Source: a virus
Virus record (IMG/VR): IMGVR_UViG_3300021197_000610
Coordinates: 1 to 56,729 of that record
DNA length: 56,729 bases
Reading direction: 5' to 3' (one strand)
In this document: positions 8,472 to 16,216 of the stretch, piece after piece
How positions within the stretch are numbered: position 1 is the first letter of the stretch
How the letters are laid out: each line of letters begins with the position of its first letter
Notes under the pieces: generated by a model
What the model was told of the DNA's origin: nothing
Databases searched by the model: none
Seen by the model: only the letters and a program-made list of their open reading frames with translations
Made by a program: the position numbers and the translations under genes

Positions 8472-10081
8472 GCTGCCATATCACTCCTTTCATATGGAAT
8501 CTCTTCAGATAAGATGGTAGTCTCTGGATCGTAGTAGACTGAACCTGCTCTACCTAGTTTAGCAAAGGGTCTGTTTTTATCCACTATAAACTCAGTTGTA
8601 TTCTGAATTATCTCATCCTCTGATTCTACATCTCTTTCGATCTTTATACAGATGATTGCCTCTTCTTCAAGAGAAGCAGCATACTTTGTACGTCCATCAT
8701 CGTTAACCTGTGATATAAATACCACACCTATGTTTAGCTCCTTAGCAAGTTGAGCCATACGTGCTCCAAGTGTAGTCAAGGTACTGGTAGCCCCATCAAC
8801 TCCAGTGTTAGAGAGGTAAGCCAATCTTTGGACATGGTCTACAAAAATATAGTGAGCACCAAAAGAAGTTACAGCCATTCGGGTATAGTCAAGTAGTCTT
8901 AATGGGTCATCGTGAGATTTCATCTCAAATATAATGGTTCTATGATCGTCAGTGTCAGCAATCCTGTTTGCTGCTTCTTCTACTTGTTCTAAAGTGTACC
9001 CATTGTTAGCAGCATCTTCTGCTGTACGTACATTGACACCTAACTCATAGGTAGCCATAGCCCTTATAGTAGTAGCCTCAACTTCTTCCATGTGAAGTAG
9101 TGCTATCTTTACGCCCTCGTTTTGAAGCAGTCCAGTTTCAAAGTATCTAATCACCTCAGTCTTACCAGTTCCACGAGGTGCTTTGATAAACGTCAAGCCA
9201 CCTTTGACAAGTCCACGGATCTTTTCATCAAGTCCTGAGTGACCAATCGGAGTGTACTCGTAGGGATTTTGAGTACGTAGGGCTTTTCCAAACTCTTCAC
9301 GAGAACAAAAGAAGTTCTCAGGGCTGTACCGTTGAGGTTTCTTAGCTGCCCACATCAAGTCTTTACCATCACCGGCCTGTAAGAAGTCATTGGCATCTTT
9401 GTGCTTAGACATCGGTACATACCAGAACTTATCTGGAAAGGCTTGGTATAACTTATCTGCTGCTCTACGTCCTGCATCATCTAATTCACCTGCATAAATA
9501 ATCTCTTTAAAAGACGACAGATAGAGGTGGTTGTGGTGGATAAACTTCTCACCAATACTAGCAGATGGTAGAGACTTCACCGGAAATGTCTTACCAAGTA
9601 TTTGGTATAGTGATGCAGCATCGAACTCACCTTCAGTAAGATAGATGCGTTGGCTTGTCCCTGCATTGAACTCAGGACCAAACAGATGGTTCATACCCAT
9701 GCCACGATCTTTTGTCCAAGTCTTAGACTTGTCATTCACTAGTCGATACTTTACCGTGTGTGGGTATTTGTAGGCATAACGTACAGGAGTATCTTTCTCA
9801 CCTAGCTGAATGGCAATGCCATAAAACTCAGCTACGTCAGCATCTAAGCCTCGTATGCCTTCGTGTGTCTGAGACACAATTGGTATATCCATAGGGTTTC
9901 TCCTCTCCTTCAATGGATATTCGGCTCTTACCCAATCAAATATCTCTGGCATATTTTTTGTTGGGTAAGCTCTCGAACAGGAGTGACAGTGACCGAAGCC
10001 ATCGTCATTCCAATTAAATGCATCACTTGATCCACAGTCTACATACGGACATGCCAGATGTGGGTTGTCATTACTCGCCAT
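8468..10081 (-). CDS. Primase-helicase (T7 gp4-like)
   Basis: About 537 residues. The N-terminal zinc-binding domain is CPYVDCG...CHSC; the TOPRIM primase has YLTEGEFDA and GELDDAGRRA; the RecA-like helicase has APRGTGKTE (Walker A), IFVDHVQRL (Walker B-like) and VVFISQVN. ATG at 10081 is chosen because GAGGAGG lies six bases upstream, against an earlier in-frame start at 10114. In the TOPRIM DxD motif the first Asp is Glu (ELD), a conservative departure. It opens host-independent replication together with the polymerase next door. Confidence 0.93.
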   Translation of the reverse strand: MASNDNPHLACPYVDCGSSDAFNWNDDGFGHCHSCSRAYPTKNMPEIFDWVRAEYPLKERRNPMDIPIVSQTHEGIRGLDADVAEFYGIAIQLGEKDTPVRYAYKYPHTVKYRLVNDKSKTWTKDRGMGMNHLFGPEFNAGTSQRIYLTEGEFDAASLYQILGKTFPVKSLPSASIGEKFIHHNHLYLSSFKEIIYAGELDDAGRRAADKLYQAFPDKFWYVPMSKHKDANDFLQAGDGKDLMWAAKKPQRYSPENFFCSREEFGKALRTQNPYEYTPIGHSGLDEKIRGLVKGGLTFIKAPRGTGKTEVIRYFETGLLQNEGVKIALLHMEEVEATTIRAMATYELGVNVRTAEDAANNGYTLEQVEEAANRIADTDDHRTIIFEMKSHDDPLRLLDYTRMAVTSFGAHYIFVDHVQRLAYLSNTGVDGATSTLTTLGARMAQLAKELNIGVVFISQVNDDGRTKYAASLEEEAIICIKIERDVESEDEIIQNTTEFIVDKNRPFAKLGRAGSVYYDPETTILSEEIPYERSDMAA

Positions 10082-10199
10082 TATTAGCCTCCTCTCGTTC
10101 CTTGGCTCTTTCACGTTCTTCTTTAGTCATAGGGCGTATCTCTTTTGATATTCCCTTTCTACGATCAATGTGCCATTCTTGTGGCTCTTGCTTTACCAT
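10071..10199 (-). CDS. Small charged protein, 42 residues
   Basis: ATG at 10199 to TAA at 10071. It overlaps the stop of the membrane peptide upstream (ATGGTAA) and the start of the primase-helicase by 11 bases, so translation is probably coupled through all three. The product is highly charged with a helical Glu/Arg C-terminus (MTKEEREREAKEREEANNG is very nearly its tail). No known family. Confidence 0.55.
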   Translation of the reverse strand: MVKQEPQEWHIDRRKGISKEIRPMTKEERERAKEREEANNGE

Positions 10200-10342
10200 A
10201 GTGGATTCATCATGTCAAATCTTTCATACCAAGATGCCCCCTCTAATGCTAGCCACATTAGCACTGGTATACCAAGTAAGAAGAAGATACAAGTAATAAA
10301 TGCCCAACCTAATCCTTTAGTAGTACAATAATTTTCACTCAT
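10193..10342 (-). CDS. Small single-span membrane protein, 49 residues
   Basis: ATG at 10342 overlaps the thyX stop (ATGA) and the TAA overlaps the next start. One long hydrophobic segment (WAFITCIFFLLGIPVLMW) is followed by an amphipathic, charged tail. It is probably an inner-membrane peptide. Its position between thyX and primase would fit attaching the replication machinery to the membrane or affecting host physiology, but neither is shown. Confidence 0.6.
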   Translation of the reverse strand: MSENYCTTKGLGWAFITCIFFLLGIPVLMWLALEGASWYERFDMMNPLW

Positions 10343-10998
10343 TCTGCATACGCCCTCAATGCTGTCCATGACACGGGAAATAACTCTACCATATTATCTT
10401 CAATCTCTTCTGCAACATACCTTGTCTCAGCTTGTACATCAGGTTTTAATCGAAGTCCACACATTTTTGCAAAAGCATACAGTGAACCTGACCAATACCA
10501 CTCAGTCATCATAGACTGTGGCAACACCATACGTGCTTGCTCAGGTGCTACACCCATGTCAACTAACTTACTATAGTGTCTTACTAGATCAAGCATTCGT
10601 GACTTATAGCTTGACATATTAACATCAACTTCACCTTCACTACCTTGTTTCTTATCAGCACTACGTCCACGCCAAACATCTGGCTGATAAAACTCAGGCT
10701 CACTGTCAACGTAACGCCTACTGATTTCATTCCAAGGCATGTACTCATGTTTCTGTAGCTGACGTGCTACAAAGACCGGTGCTTTGACGTGAAAGGTGGC
10801 AAAGGCATGGTTAAATGGTGACTTGTGGTGATGTTTAGCCAAGTAAGATATTAGATTGGCATCTACAGCTTTTAACTCTTCTACACCAAAAATATGATCT
10901 GTAATCCTCATCTTAGACTCTTTACCAAAGCTAACTCTAGCTGCATTAACTACAGATAGATCATTACCCATGTGGTTAATGTACGTTACTTCAATCAT
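10339..10998 (-). CDS. thyX: Flavin-dependent thymidylate synthase
   Basis: A 219-residue ThyX that methylates dUMP using FAD/NADPH and methylene-tetrahydrofolate. The signature region reads QKHEYMPWNEISRRY, which aligns with the ThyX motif RHRxxSxNExSxRY but has Lys and Glu at its first two Arg positions. Other family marks are VNAARVSFGK near the N-terminus, AKHHHKSPFNHA and, near the C-terminus, LRLKPDVQAETR. It supplies dTMP next to the RNR pathway. Overlaps flanking small genes by 3-4 bases. Confidence 0.9.
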   Translation of the reverse strand: MIEVTYINHMGNDLSVVNAARVSFGKESKMRITDHIFGVEELKAVDANLISYLAKHHHKSPFNHAFATFHVKAPVFVARQLQKHEYMPWNEISRRYVDSEPEFYQPDVWRGRSADKKQGSEGEVDVNMSSYKSRMLDLVRHYSKLVDMGVAPEQARMVLPQSMMTEWYWSGSLYAFAKMCGLRLKPDVQAETRYVAEEIEDNMVELFPVSWTALRAYAE

Positions 10999-11079
10999 TT
11001 AAATACCCTCAACAAGCATATACAAAAATGGAGATAATGCTACGAACATTAAAAACAAAACAGTTAATGTTAATTTCAT
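10999..11079 (-). CDS. Tiny membrane peptide, 26 residues
   Basis: ATG at 11079 with AAAGGAG eight bases upstream; TAA directly abuts the thyX ATG. The product is almost entirely one hydrophobic helix (LTVLFLMFVALSPFLYMLV). A strong ribosome site and coupled stop/start argue that it is translated. Function unknown; a membrane miniprotein or a translational coupler for thyX are both possible. Confidence 0.55.
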   Translation of the reverse strand: MKLTLTVLFLMFVALSPFLYMLVEGI

Positions 11080-11237
11080 TGTAGTTTCTCCTTTCTGACT
11101 TCCTCTACACCTACTGCATGATACTGACCTGTCTCAAACATATCTAAGATAATTCTTTTGTCTTTTGCCCTTATGTAAAAACTTATATGACTATTGTCAT
11201 CTCTGTTCTTTTTTATTTTAACTAGGTATCTCTTCAT
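11076..11237 (-). CDS. Basic hypothetical protein, 53 residues
   Basis: ATG at 11237 is preferred over a start at 11261: AGAGG lies 7 bases upstream, and this start overlaps the upstream stop (ATGA). Contains alternating beta-like and charged segments (RYLVKIKKN, ISFYIRAKDKRII), reminiscent of small phage proteins with a compact alpha/beta fold, but no family is recognised. Confidence 0.55.
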   Translation of the reverse strand: MKRYLVKIKKNRDDNSHISFYIRAKDKRIILDMFETGQYHAVGVEEVRKEKLQ

Positions 11238-11407
11238 TGCTGTACCTCTACTTCCAGACAAGCCACTGTCTCTGACTTGTGCGTTACCATCTTAGCTGCT
11301 TTACTTAATTCAATCTGGCACTCTTCTATCGTGGCATAATTGCCCAACTGATAATGCTCTACTGTTTGTGTACTAAACAGCTGCATCCATACTAATACGT
11401 ACATCAT
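11234..11407 (-). CDS. Small protein with hydrophobic N-terminus and two Cys, 57 residues
   Basis: Starts at tandem ATGs (11407, 11404) behind AAAGGAG, and its stop overlaps the next start. The N-terminus (MMYVLVWMQLF) is hydrophobic and could act as an export or anchor segment; the rest has two Cys (EECQIE and VACLEVEV) that could pair in the periplasm. It resembles small secreted Cys proteins seen in other marine phages, from memory. Function unknown. Confidence 0.55.
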   Translation of the reverse strand: MMYVLVWMQLFSTQTVEHYQLGNYATIEECQIELSKAAKMVTHKSETVACLEVEVQQ

Positions 11408-11514
11408 TCTTCTGTCTCCTTTCCTTTATGTTTTTTCTTTCTAGGCACTACACCTTTCTTTCTGTCAGGTATAGCTTGTTGTTTATACTTAGGTTGCCGA
11501 AGGTCTTTTGCCAT
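11404..11514 (-). CDS. Very basic small protein, 36 residues
   Basis: ATG at 11514 to TGA at 11404, overlapping the next gene's ATG. About one third of residues are Lys or Arg (RKKGVVPRKKKHKGK), suggesting nucleic-acid binding. It lacks a recognisable domain and is too short for a confident call, but the overlapping stop/start chain continues through it. Confidence 0.45.
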   Translation of the reverse strand: MAKDLRQPKYKQQAIPDRKKGVVPRKKKHKGKETEE

Positions 11515-11521
11515 CGGATTT

Positions 11522-11713
11522 TTAATGTATCGGACCTTCATACCAATCATCCCAATCTTTTTCAAGCTCGTTGTGAAACCTGATGTCAGCCGCCATTAAG
11601 AAAAATAAGGCTGCAAGTTCCATCGAATACTCATCTTCTATCTTACCTTCTGCAAATAGCTTACCATATTTCTCAAAAGTTTCTATAGGTACTTTTCTAT
11701 CTTTTTTGCTCAT
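11522..11713 (-). CDS. Acidic hypothetical protein, 63 residues
   Basis: ATG at 11713 overlaps the recombinase stop by four bases. The product is acidic, mainly helical (ELAALFFLMAADIRFHNELE) and ends with a Trp-rich DWDDWYEG segment. No family recognised; being coupled to the recombinase gene could point to a small partner, but that is guesswork. Confidence 0.6.
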   Translation of the reverse strand: MSKKDRKVPIETFEKYGKLFAEGKIEDEYSMELAALFFLMAADIRFHNELEKDWDDWYEGPIH

Positions 11714-12594
11714 TCCCTTTGTCTCCTCTCCAATGCAGACTTTGCAGTCTTCAAACTAAATTTGTTGTACGGATTCAAACTCTGTACATTCTTGTGACCA
11801 GACACCGATTGTATTGCCAGATGGTCAACTCCACTCTCTATCATTTGTACGATTGCGGTCTTACGCAGATCACCTACTCTTAGATCATCAGGAAGGCAAG
11901 CAATAGCTTTTACCTTCGACAGTAGGTCTGTCATCTGATAAACCGTTAGTGGTCTGTAGGCATTGTCTTGTGGGCGGTGATGAGGAACTACATAAGGTTG
12001 AAAGTCCCAATCCTCTTTCTGCTGACGTAGCATGGCTATCAGGTTGTCTGGAATAGGTAGCTCAACTGTAGCACCACGTTTAGTTTGAGTAATTGTAACT
12101 ACACCCGAATCAAAATCAAGTTGATCCCAAGTCAGGTTGCGTATGTCTATGGGACGTTGTCCCCACTCATAACACATCATTACAACCAGTCCGATGTTAC
12201 GCCACTCAAATTTTAGGAATGCTGTGTCGAGAAATGATAGTACTTGGTCATGTGTCCATACTACAGAACGTGGCTCACTGGTACGTTTATGTACCCTAGC
12301 CATAGGGTTAGATGTAATTTTTTCCATGTTAATCATGTAGTTCATAACTACAGAAAAAATACGAGCATTGTGATTTGCATTAGCTGTCGATGTCTCTAGC
12401 TCCCAAGTATCATATACTTCGGTACACAAGGGTACATTTAGATTTTTGATACTGATGTTGCCTAGTATCCTACCGCCTATAGGCAGACGACAGAAGGCGT
12501 GTAAGGATGTCTCATAGCCTTTTTGAGTAGAGGCTGCGAGTGATGCAAATTGTCTAGTATGTAAGTACTCATCTACTGCTGTTCTAAATTTCAT
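11710..12594 (-). CDS. Tyrosine recombinase (integrase-like)
   Basis: About 294 residues from ATG at 12594 (AGGA eight bases upstream; a TTG start 24 bases earlier is less likely). An N-terminal SAM-like core-binding domain is followed by a catalytic domain with WGQRPIDI (Arg), QTKRGA (Lys), VGDLRKT (second Arg), SGHKN (His) and NPYNK (Tyr). The His usual in box II (HxLR) is Gly here (GDLR). No repressor, excisionase or att site was found, so the protein may integrate the genome, or instead resolve genome forms as in some lytic marine phages. Its expression is linked to an 18-codon leader. Confidence 0.85.
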   Translation of the reverse strand: MKFRTAVDEYLHTRQFASLAASTQKGYETSLHAFCRLPIGGRILGNISIKNLNVPLCTEVYDTWELETSTANANHNARIFSVVMNYMINMEKITSNPMARVHKRTSEPRSVVWTHDQVLSFLDTAFLKFEWRNIGLVVMMCYEWGQRPIDIRNLTWDQLDFDSGVVTITQTKRGATVELPIPDNLIAMLRQQKEDWDFQPYVVPHHRPQDNAYRPLTVYQMTDLLSKVKAIACLPDDLRVGDLRKTAIVQMIESGVDHLAIQSVSGHKNVQSLNPYNKFSLKTAKSALERRQRE

Positions 12595-12647
12595 ATCTTT
12601 CCTATCCAATGGGAACAATCGTCATGTGGATCATCTACTGGTTCCAT
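12591..12647 (-). CDS. 18-residue leader peptide before recombinase
   Basis: ATG at 12647 with GGAGGAG five bases upstream, the strongest ribosome site in this area. The stop TGA overlaps the recombinase ATG as ATATGA. The peptide is acidic with DDPHDD and CSHW. Its translation would load ribosomes onto the recombinase start, so it may act as a translational coupler or leader. Confidence 0.5.
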   Translation of the reverse strand: MEPVDDPHDDCSHWIGKI

Positions 12648-12679
12648 AGGCTCCTCCTACCTCAAGGAACCTATAGTTA

Positions 12680-12690
12680 TACTTAAAGTA
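12680..12690. promoter_or_regulatory. Operator-like palindrome TACTTAAAGTA, left copy 1
   Basis: An 11-bp palindrome with 5-bp arms around one central base. It lies in the untranslated stretch downstream of the leftward promoter at 12742-12769. The same sequence, allowing A or T at the centre, recurs at 12728, 18632 and 18716. Confidence 0.6.
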
Positions 12691-12727
12691 TTTATTATTA
12701 CTATAGTAAATAATAGATACCTAAAGT

Positions 12728-12738
12728 TACTTTAAGTA
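12728..12738. promoter_or_regulatory. Operator-like palindrome TACTTTAAGTA, left copy 2
   Basis: It lies just past the -10 box of the leftward promoter, over the expected transcription start near 12735. Protein bound here would block or alter initiation of the replication operon. Confidence 0.65.
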
Positions 12739-12741
12739 TAT

Positions 12742-12769
12742 AAAATAGATGCTTTGAGCATTATGTCAA
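12742..12769 (-). promoter_or_regulatory. Sigma-70-type leftward promoter for replication arm
   Basis: Read leftward: TTGACA at 12769-12764, a 16-base spacer, and TATTTT at 12747-12742. The -35 box is perfect and the -10 box is moderate. It would drive the leader, recombinase and the replication operon. The upstream gene ends at 12771, so the -35 box directly follows its stop codon. Confidence 0.6.
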
Positions 12770-12770
12770 G

Positions 12771-13739
12771 TTAGTATAGATATTTTTTACCTACTCGGTA
12801 CGCATAATTATCGTTATAGTTGTAATAATGTGACATATCATCTATTTGACACTCCTCCATAAGTTGCTGTGGAGTGAATCCGTACTGGTCTAGCATCTCG
12901 GCAACCCTCGTAGGGTAGTCAATAACAAGTCTCTCCAAGCTATCTATATTCTCATCGTCCTTGCCGTAGTTGTAGCCGTACTTGTCAGTACCTTTCCAGA
13001 TGTCATCTACTACCGATGGGTCACGTTCAAACACTAGACCAGACCAGTCAGCTTGACATAGTGCAATCAGTAAATCATCAGCATATTCAAGGTCTTGTAT
13101 CTCATTCTTAGTGTGCTGATTGTAGTAGCCAACACTGATATTAGTACACTCAGATACGATGTCAGCATACTCATTACTGTCGGTGTAAGACCCACCATCA
13201 TCAGGCTGTAGTAGTGGCATTTTTACAACACTAGCAAAAGATTTTGCAAAGGTGTCCGATGCGGTACGCATACCCATCTGGTGGGTAATCACAGACTTCT
13301 GACCATAACGATCAAACGAAATAACTGCATCTAGTTGATCAAGCCACTTAGGTTTGTAGGATACAAGACTTGTACTACCCTGACATCCAGACTCCTCTGC
13401 TGCATGAATAACATACACACCCTCAATGCCATGCTCAATCATACCTAGTATGAGCCAGATACCAGTAGTACAGTCAGCACCTAGACAATTAGAGTCAGCA
13501 TTATTAGATACGGACAGTACGTCATTGGTAACAATGAGCTTTTGTAAGCCACCCTGTCTGTGTACAGTGTCATGGTGTGCAGTAAAGCACAGATTAGGTT
13601 TGTCACCTATGATGTGGATATAGTTGCCAAAAGCATCAGGCTTACCGAATGTAGGTTCAAGAAACCTCCGACAAAATTTACGTTGTGTCTTACTGCCCTC
13701 AGGTCTTCTGTAAGTCATCATTTCTACTAGACTATACAT
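12771..13739 (-). CDS. M28/M42-like zinc metallopeptidase homologue
   Basis: 322 residues. The metal ligands of co-catalytic zinc peptidases appear in order: TAHHDTVHR (HxD), LGADCTTGIW (the GADD-type Asp), HAAEESGCQG (EE pair), ISFDRYG (Asp) and YNQHTKNE (last His). Such enzymes trim N-terminal residues or amidohydrolyse small molecules in the cytoplasm. The C-terminal 90 residues are acidic and Tyr/Asn-rich, unlike the peptidase, and may be a binding tail. It follows the zinc-binding-like gene directly (TAATG-type junction). Substrate unknown. Confidence 0.75.
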   Translation of the reverse strand: MYSLVEMMTYRRPEGSKTQRKFCRRFLEPTFGKPDAFGNYIHIIGDKPNLCFTAHHDTVHRQGGLQKLIVTNDVLSVSNNADSNCLGADCTTGIWLILGMIEHGIEGVYVIHAAEESGCQGSTSLVSYKPKWLDQLDAVISFDRYGQKSVITHQMGMRTASDTFAKSFASVVKMPLLQPDDGGSYTDSNEYADIVSECTNISVGYYNQHTKNEIQDLEYADDLLIALCQADWSGLVFERDPSVVDDIWKGTDKYGYNYGKDDENIDSLERLVIDYPTRVAEMLDQYGFTPQQLMEECQIDDMSHYYNYNDNYAYRVGKKYLY

Positions 13740-15349
13740 TAGTCATTCTCCTCTTTATTTTTCCATACATTATCATCTAGATCTTTTACAAGACCCTCTT
13801 CTTTTGCTTCTTCTATTGAGATAGAGTCACCATTGTCAGTAGTGGCTAGCTGATCTGAAGCATAACACTCACCATTACCATCAGATATGAAGTAGTCACC
13901 GTCAACTATACACTGTTGACCTACATAGACATCTTCATCTTCACAGTAGTAACATAAGTCAACGTGCCAAGTATTGTTATCAGGATCACAGAATATGAAC
14001 TCATCACCACACTCTACACAACCCTCATACACACGTTCTTTTTCATAGCCATGACTGCCGTAGTTACTAGGCACATACACAATCATAGTCTCATTGATGT
14101 GACAATCACGATCTGCCCACTCACAGTAGATGTGATCCTCATAGTAACAATCAGAACAATAACTCTCTTCATTGTACTCACTGAAGTATCTGTCATCCTC
14201 ATGGACACCCTCACCACAACGAGCACAGTGACAATCATGCCCATCAAGTATGCCCTGATAGCTATTGGCATCAATGTCACCATCATCACTGATGATAAGG
14301 TACTGATCATTGTCACACAATCTACGAGGTTCTAAGTCAAGGTATGGTGCATAGTACCCATCATTATCTTCAACTTTGTTACGAGCTAGCTTTGCACCAA
14401 CCCAGTCACCATCCGTACCATACTGACCGTCAGTGGCATGGATCTTATCTGCTAGCATATCTATTGCTTGTTCAGACACACCATAGATGGGAGCACCCAA
14501 GTATTTTCCATCGGGCATGACACGAACCACACAACGAGATGCAATCTTACCATCTTGGTCTTCTGTCCATAACATCTTGAAGTCACCACTTGCATATGCT
14601 GCAACTGGATGCTTAGGCAAGTTATCAAAGCTGTACCGCATACATGATGATGCACTAGACTTACGTCTATAACTGGTTTTGATGTTGTCAGTAGGAGCTT
14701 GCTCCCATGAGTATGCTTTGACAAAGTCTTTGGCATCTGTACCCTCCTTGAGGATTAGATCACGTTGAATAAACCTATCCATATAATTATCGGTAAGCTC
14801 AATAATTTGTTTGTGATCAAGCTCAGGACATATCATTTGAAACGCACGAGCTGGCTTCATTGCCACTTCTCGGTCACGATCAAACCTGTCTTGAGCATTT
14901 TGATACATGGCAATCTTAGGAGCAAACCTATGAGATCTGCGAGGACGGAACGCACGAAGTCGGATAGCCAACTTGAACTCGACTGCATAGAACGAGCCTA
15001 GTAATATAAGAATCTCTCTCTCAAGAAAATCTATCAAGGCTCTATCATCTATGTTGAACATCTCAACATCTTCATAGTCACCCCACTGTTTTAGTACAGG
15101 GTCAGTCTCATCTGGTACTGAGTAGTCACGAGTAACTACAAAGCCATGATCATGTGGGTAGGTGATACGAAAAGATATCCCATTGACCTCGACAGAACAA
15201 TGGGCAAGTTTTCTCCTACCATCTTGCATATAATACTGAGTATTATCTACATCGTAAAACTTGTGAGTCTCAAGATGCTTGGTAATATCTGGTAGATATT
15301 CATCTGCACGATCAGGTTGTGCTACCATTATTTGAAACTTATCAGACAT
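13739..15349 (-). CDS. 536-residue protein with Cys-rich zinc-binding region
   Basis: The N-terminal 350 residues have no family I recognise. The last third has repeated CxxC-type pairs: CHCARCG, CSDCYYEDHIYC, GCVECG, CYYCEDED, resembling several LIM- or RING-like zinc knuckles in a row, and is very acidic. This suggests a cytoplasmic zinc-binding scaffold that holds nucleic acid or protein partners. It is expressed early by position, between a glycosylase-like conserved gene and the metallopeptidase gene. No enzymatic motif was seen. Confidence 0.6.
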   Translation of the reverse strand: MSDKFQIMVAQPDRADEYLPDITKHLETHKFYDVDNTQYYMQDGRRKLAHCSVEVNGISFRITYPHDHGFVVTRDYSVPDETDPVLKQWGDYEDVEMFNIDDRALIDFLEREILILLGSFYAVEFKLAIRLRAFRPRRSHRFAPKIAMYQNAQDRFDRDREVAMKPARAFQMICPELDHKQIIELTDNYMDRFIQRDLILKEGTDAKDFVKAYSWEQAPTDNIKTSYRRKSSASSCMRYSFDNLPKHPVAAYASGDFKMLWTEDQDGKIASRCVVRVMPDGKYLGAPIYGVSEQAIDMLADKIHATDGQYGTDGDWVGAKLARNKVEDNDGYYAPYLDLEPRRLCDNDQYLIISDDGDIDANSYQGILDGHDCHCARCGEGVHEDDRYFSEYNEESYCSDCYYEDHIYCEWADRDCHINETMIVYVPSNYGSHGYEKERVYEGCVECGDEFIFCDPDNNTWHVDLCYYCEDEDVYVGQQCIVDGDYFISDGNGECYASDQLATTDNGDSISIEEAKEEGLVKDLDDNVWKNKEEND

Positions 15350-15350
15350 G

Positions 15351-15845
15351 TCATTTCCTCCATTCTGGTTCTCTACCCCAACGCCATGTCAAGGTAATGT
15401 TACGTTCTTTCCAACGATCATTCATATACATTTGATATGCTTTGTGCACATCACTAACATCTGAATAATCAACTCCACGTTCTAAATTTCTGGCACAATT
15501 AGCAAATGGTGTCAACTCCTCATTTGGAAAATTGCCTACATCACTATACTCATCTAAGTAAGGTATGAGATTACCTGACTTGTGTTTGTTGCCACCTTTC
15601 TGTAAATACAGATGAGACATATGAGACAGTAACCATTTGAAATTGCTACGAGATTTTCTTGCCCACTTGCTACATGGATGATTGATGTAAGCAAGTTTGT
15701 AGACAGGCAAGGTAGTGTCAGGATCTAGCCAACGCACTGCGGTAGACAACATCTGTGCAGACTCAAGAATCATCTTGTTCTTACGGATGTCATCTAGCCA
15801 CCATGCTGACTGCATCGGACACCGAGACAGTGCAAATATATTCAT
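15351..15845 (-). CDS. Conserved phage protein of unknown function, 164 residues
   Basis: The N-terminus (MNIFALSRCP, then KMILESAQMLSTAVRWL) recalls a protein found in many T4-like and marine phages, usually annotated only as hypothetical and sometimes likened to pyrimidine-dimer glycosylase. Later segments NHPCSKWAR and SNFKWLLSH are also typical. No catalytic residue can be pinned down. Located in the early leftward arm next to the helix-turn-helix gene. Confidence 0.65.
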   Translation of the reverse strand: MNIFALSRCPMQSAWWLDDIRKNKMILESAQMLSTAVRWLDPDTTLPVYKLAYINHPCSKWARKSRSNFKWLLSHMSHLYLQKGGNKHKSGNLIPYLDEYSDVGNFPNEELTPFANCARNLERGVDYSDVSDVHKAYQMYMNDRWKERNITLTWRWGREPEWRK

Positions 15846-15853
15846 TAGACCTC

Positions 15854-16201
15854 CTAATTAAATAGTTGACGAATGTTTGAGAGTATCTGATCATACCTCT
15901 CAACAGACATCTCAAGCTCTTTAATACGTTTGTTTTTCTTGAGAATTTCTAACGTCATCTCTCCATTCTTAACTCGAACACTCTTGAAGTGTAACACCTC
16001 ACGTTTTTGCAAAATTGGCTGCAAAAATTCAGTAGCCATGTTACGATTAAAGAACTTGTTACGATAGCCAAGGCTCTTACGCCACCTACAGATTTGACTT
16101 CGGTTTACACCGAACTCAGCTGAAGTGTGATCAATAGTGTGGTTCTCATAGAACTTGCACACCTTATGCTTGAACTCAGTTGTATGTATTGTCTTACCCA
16201 T
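15854..16201 (-). CDS. Helix-turn-helix protein, transposase-OrfA-like, candidate regulator
   Basis: 115 residues. The N-terminal half (TTEFKHKVCKFYEN, then SAEFGVNRSQICRWRKSLGY) is the helix-turn-helix of IS3-type OrfA or Psq-like proteins; the C-terminus (LKKNKRIKELEMSVERYDQI) looks like a coiled coil for dimerisation. No transposase partner or inverted repeats are nearby, so it is more likely a phage transcription factor. It is a candidate reader of the TACTTWAAGTA sites, which is untested. TTAGGAGG precedes its ATG. Confidence 0.7.
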   Translation of the reverse strand: MGKTIHTTEFKHKVCKFYENHTIDHTSAEFGVNRSQICRWRKSLGYRNKFFNRNMATEFLQPILQKREVLHFKSVRVKNGEMTLEILKKNKRIKELEMSVERYDQILSNIRQLFN

Positions 16202-16216
16202 TTTAACCTCCTAAGT

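Noticed and set aside
13964-14335. Ile/Thr-rich frames over the Cys-rich early gene on both strands
   Set aside because: Their composition follows from the complement or frame shift of Asp/Tyr/Cys codons in the real gene.
15854-16201. Insertion sequence based on the OrfA-like helix-turn-helix
   Set aside because: No DDE transposase, no terminal inverted repeats and no target duplication; flanking phage genes continue in the same operon.
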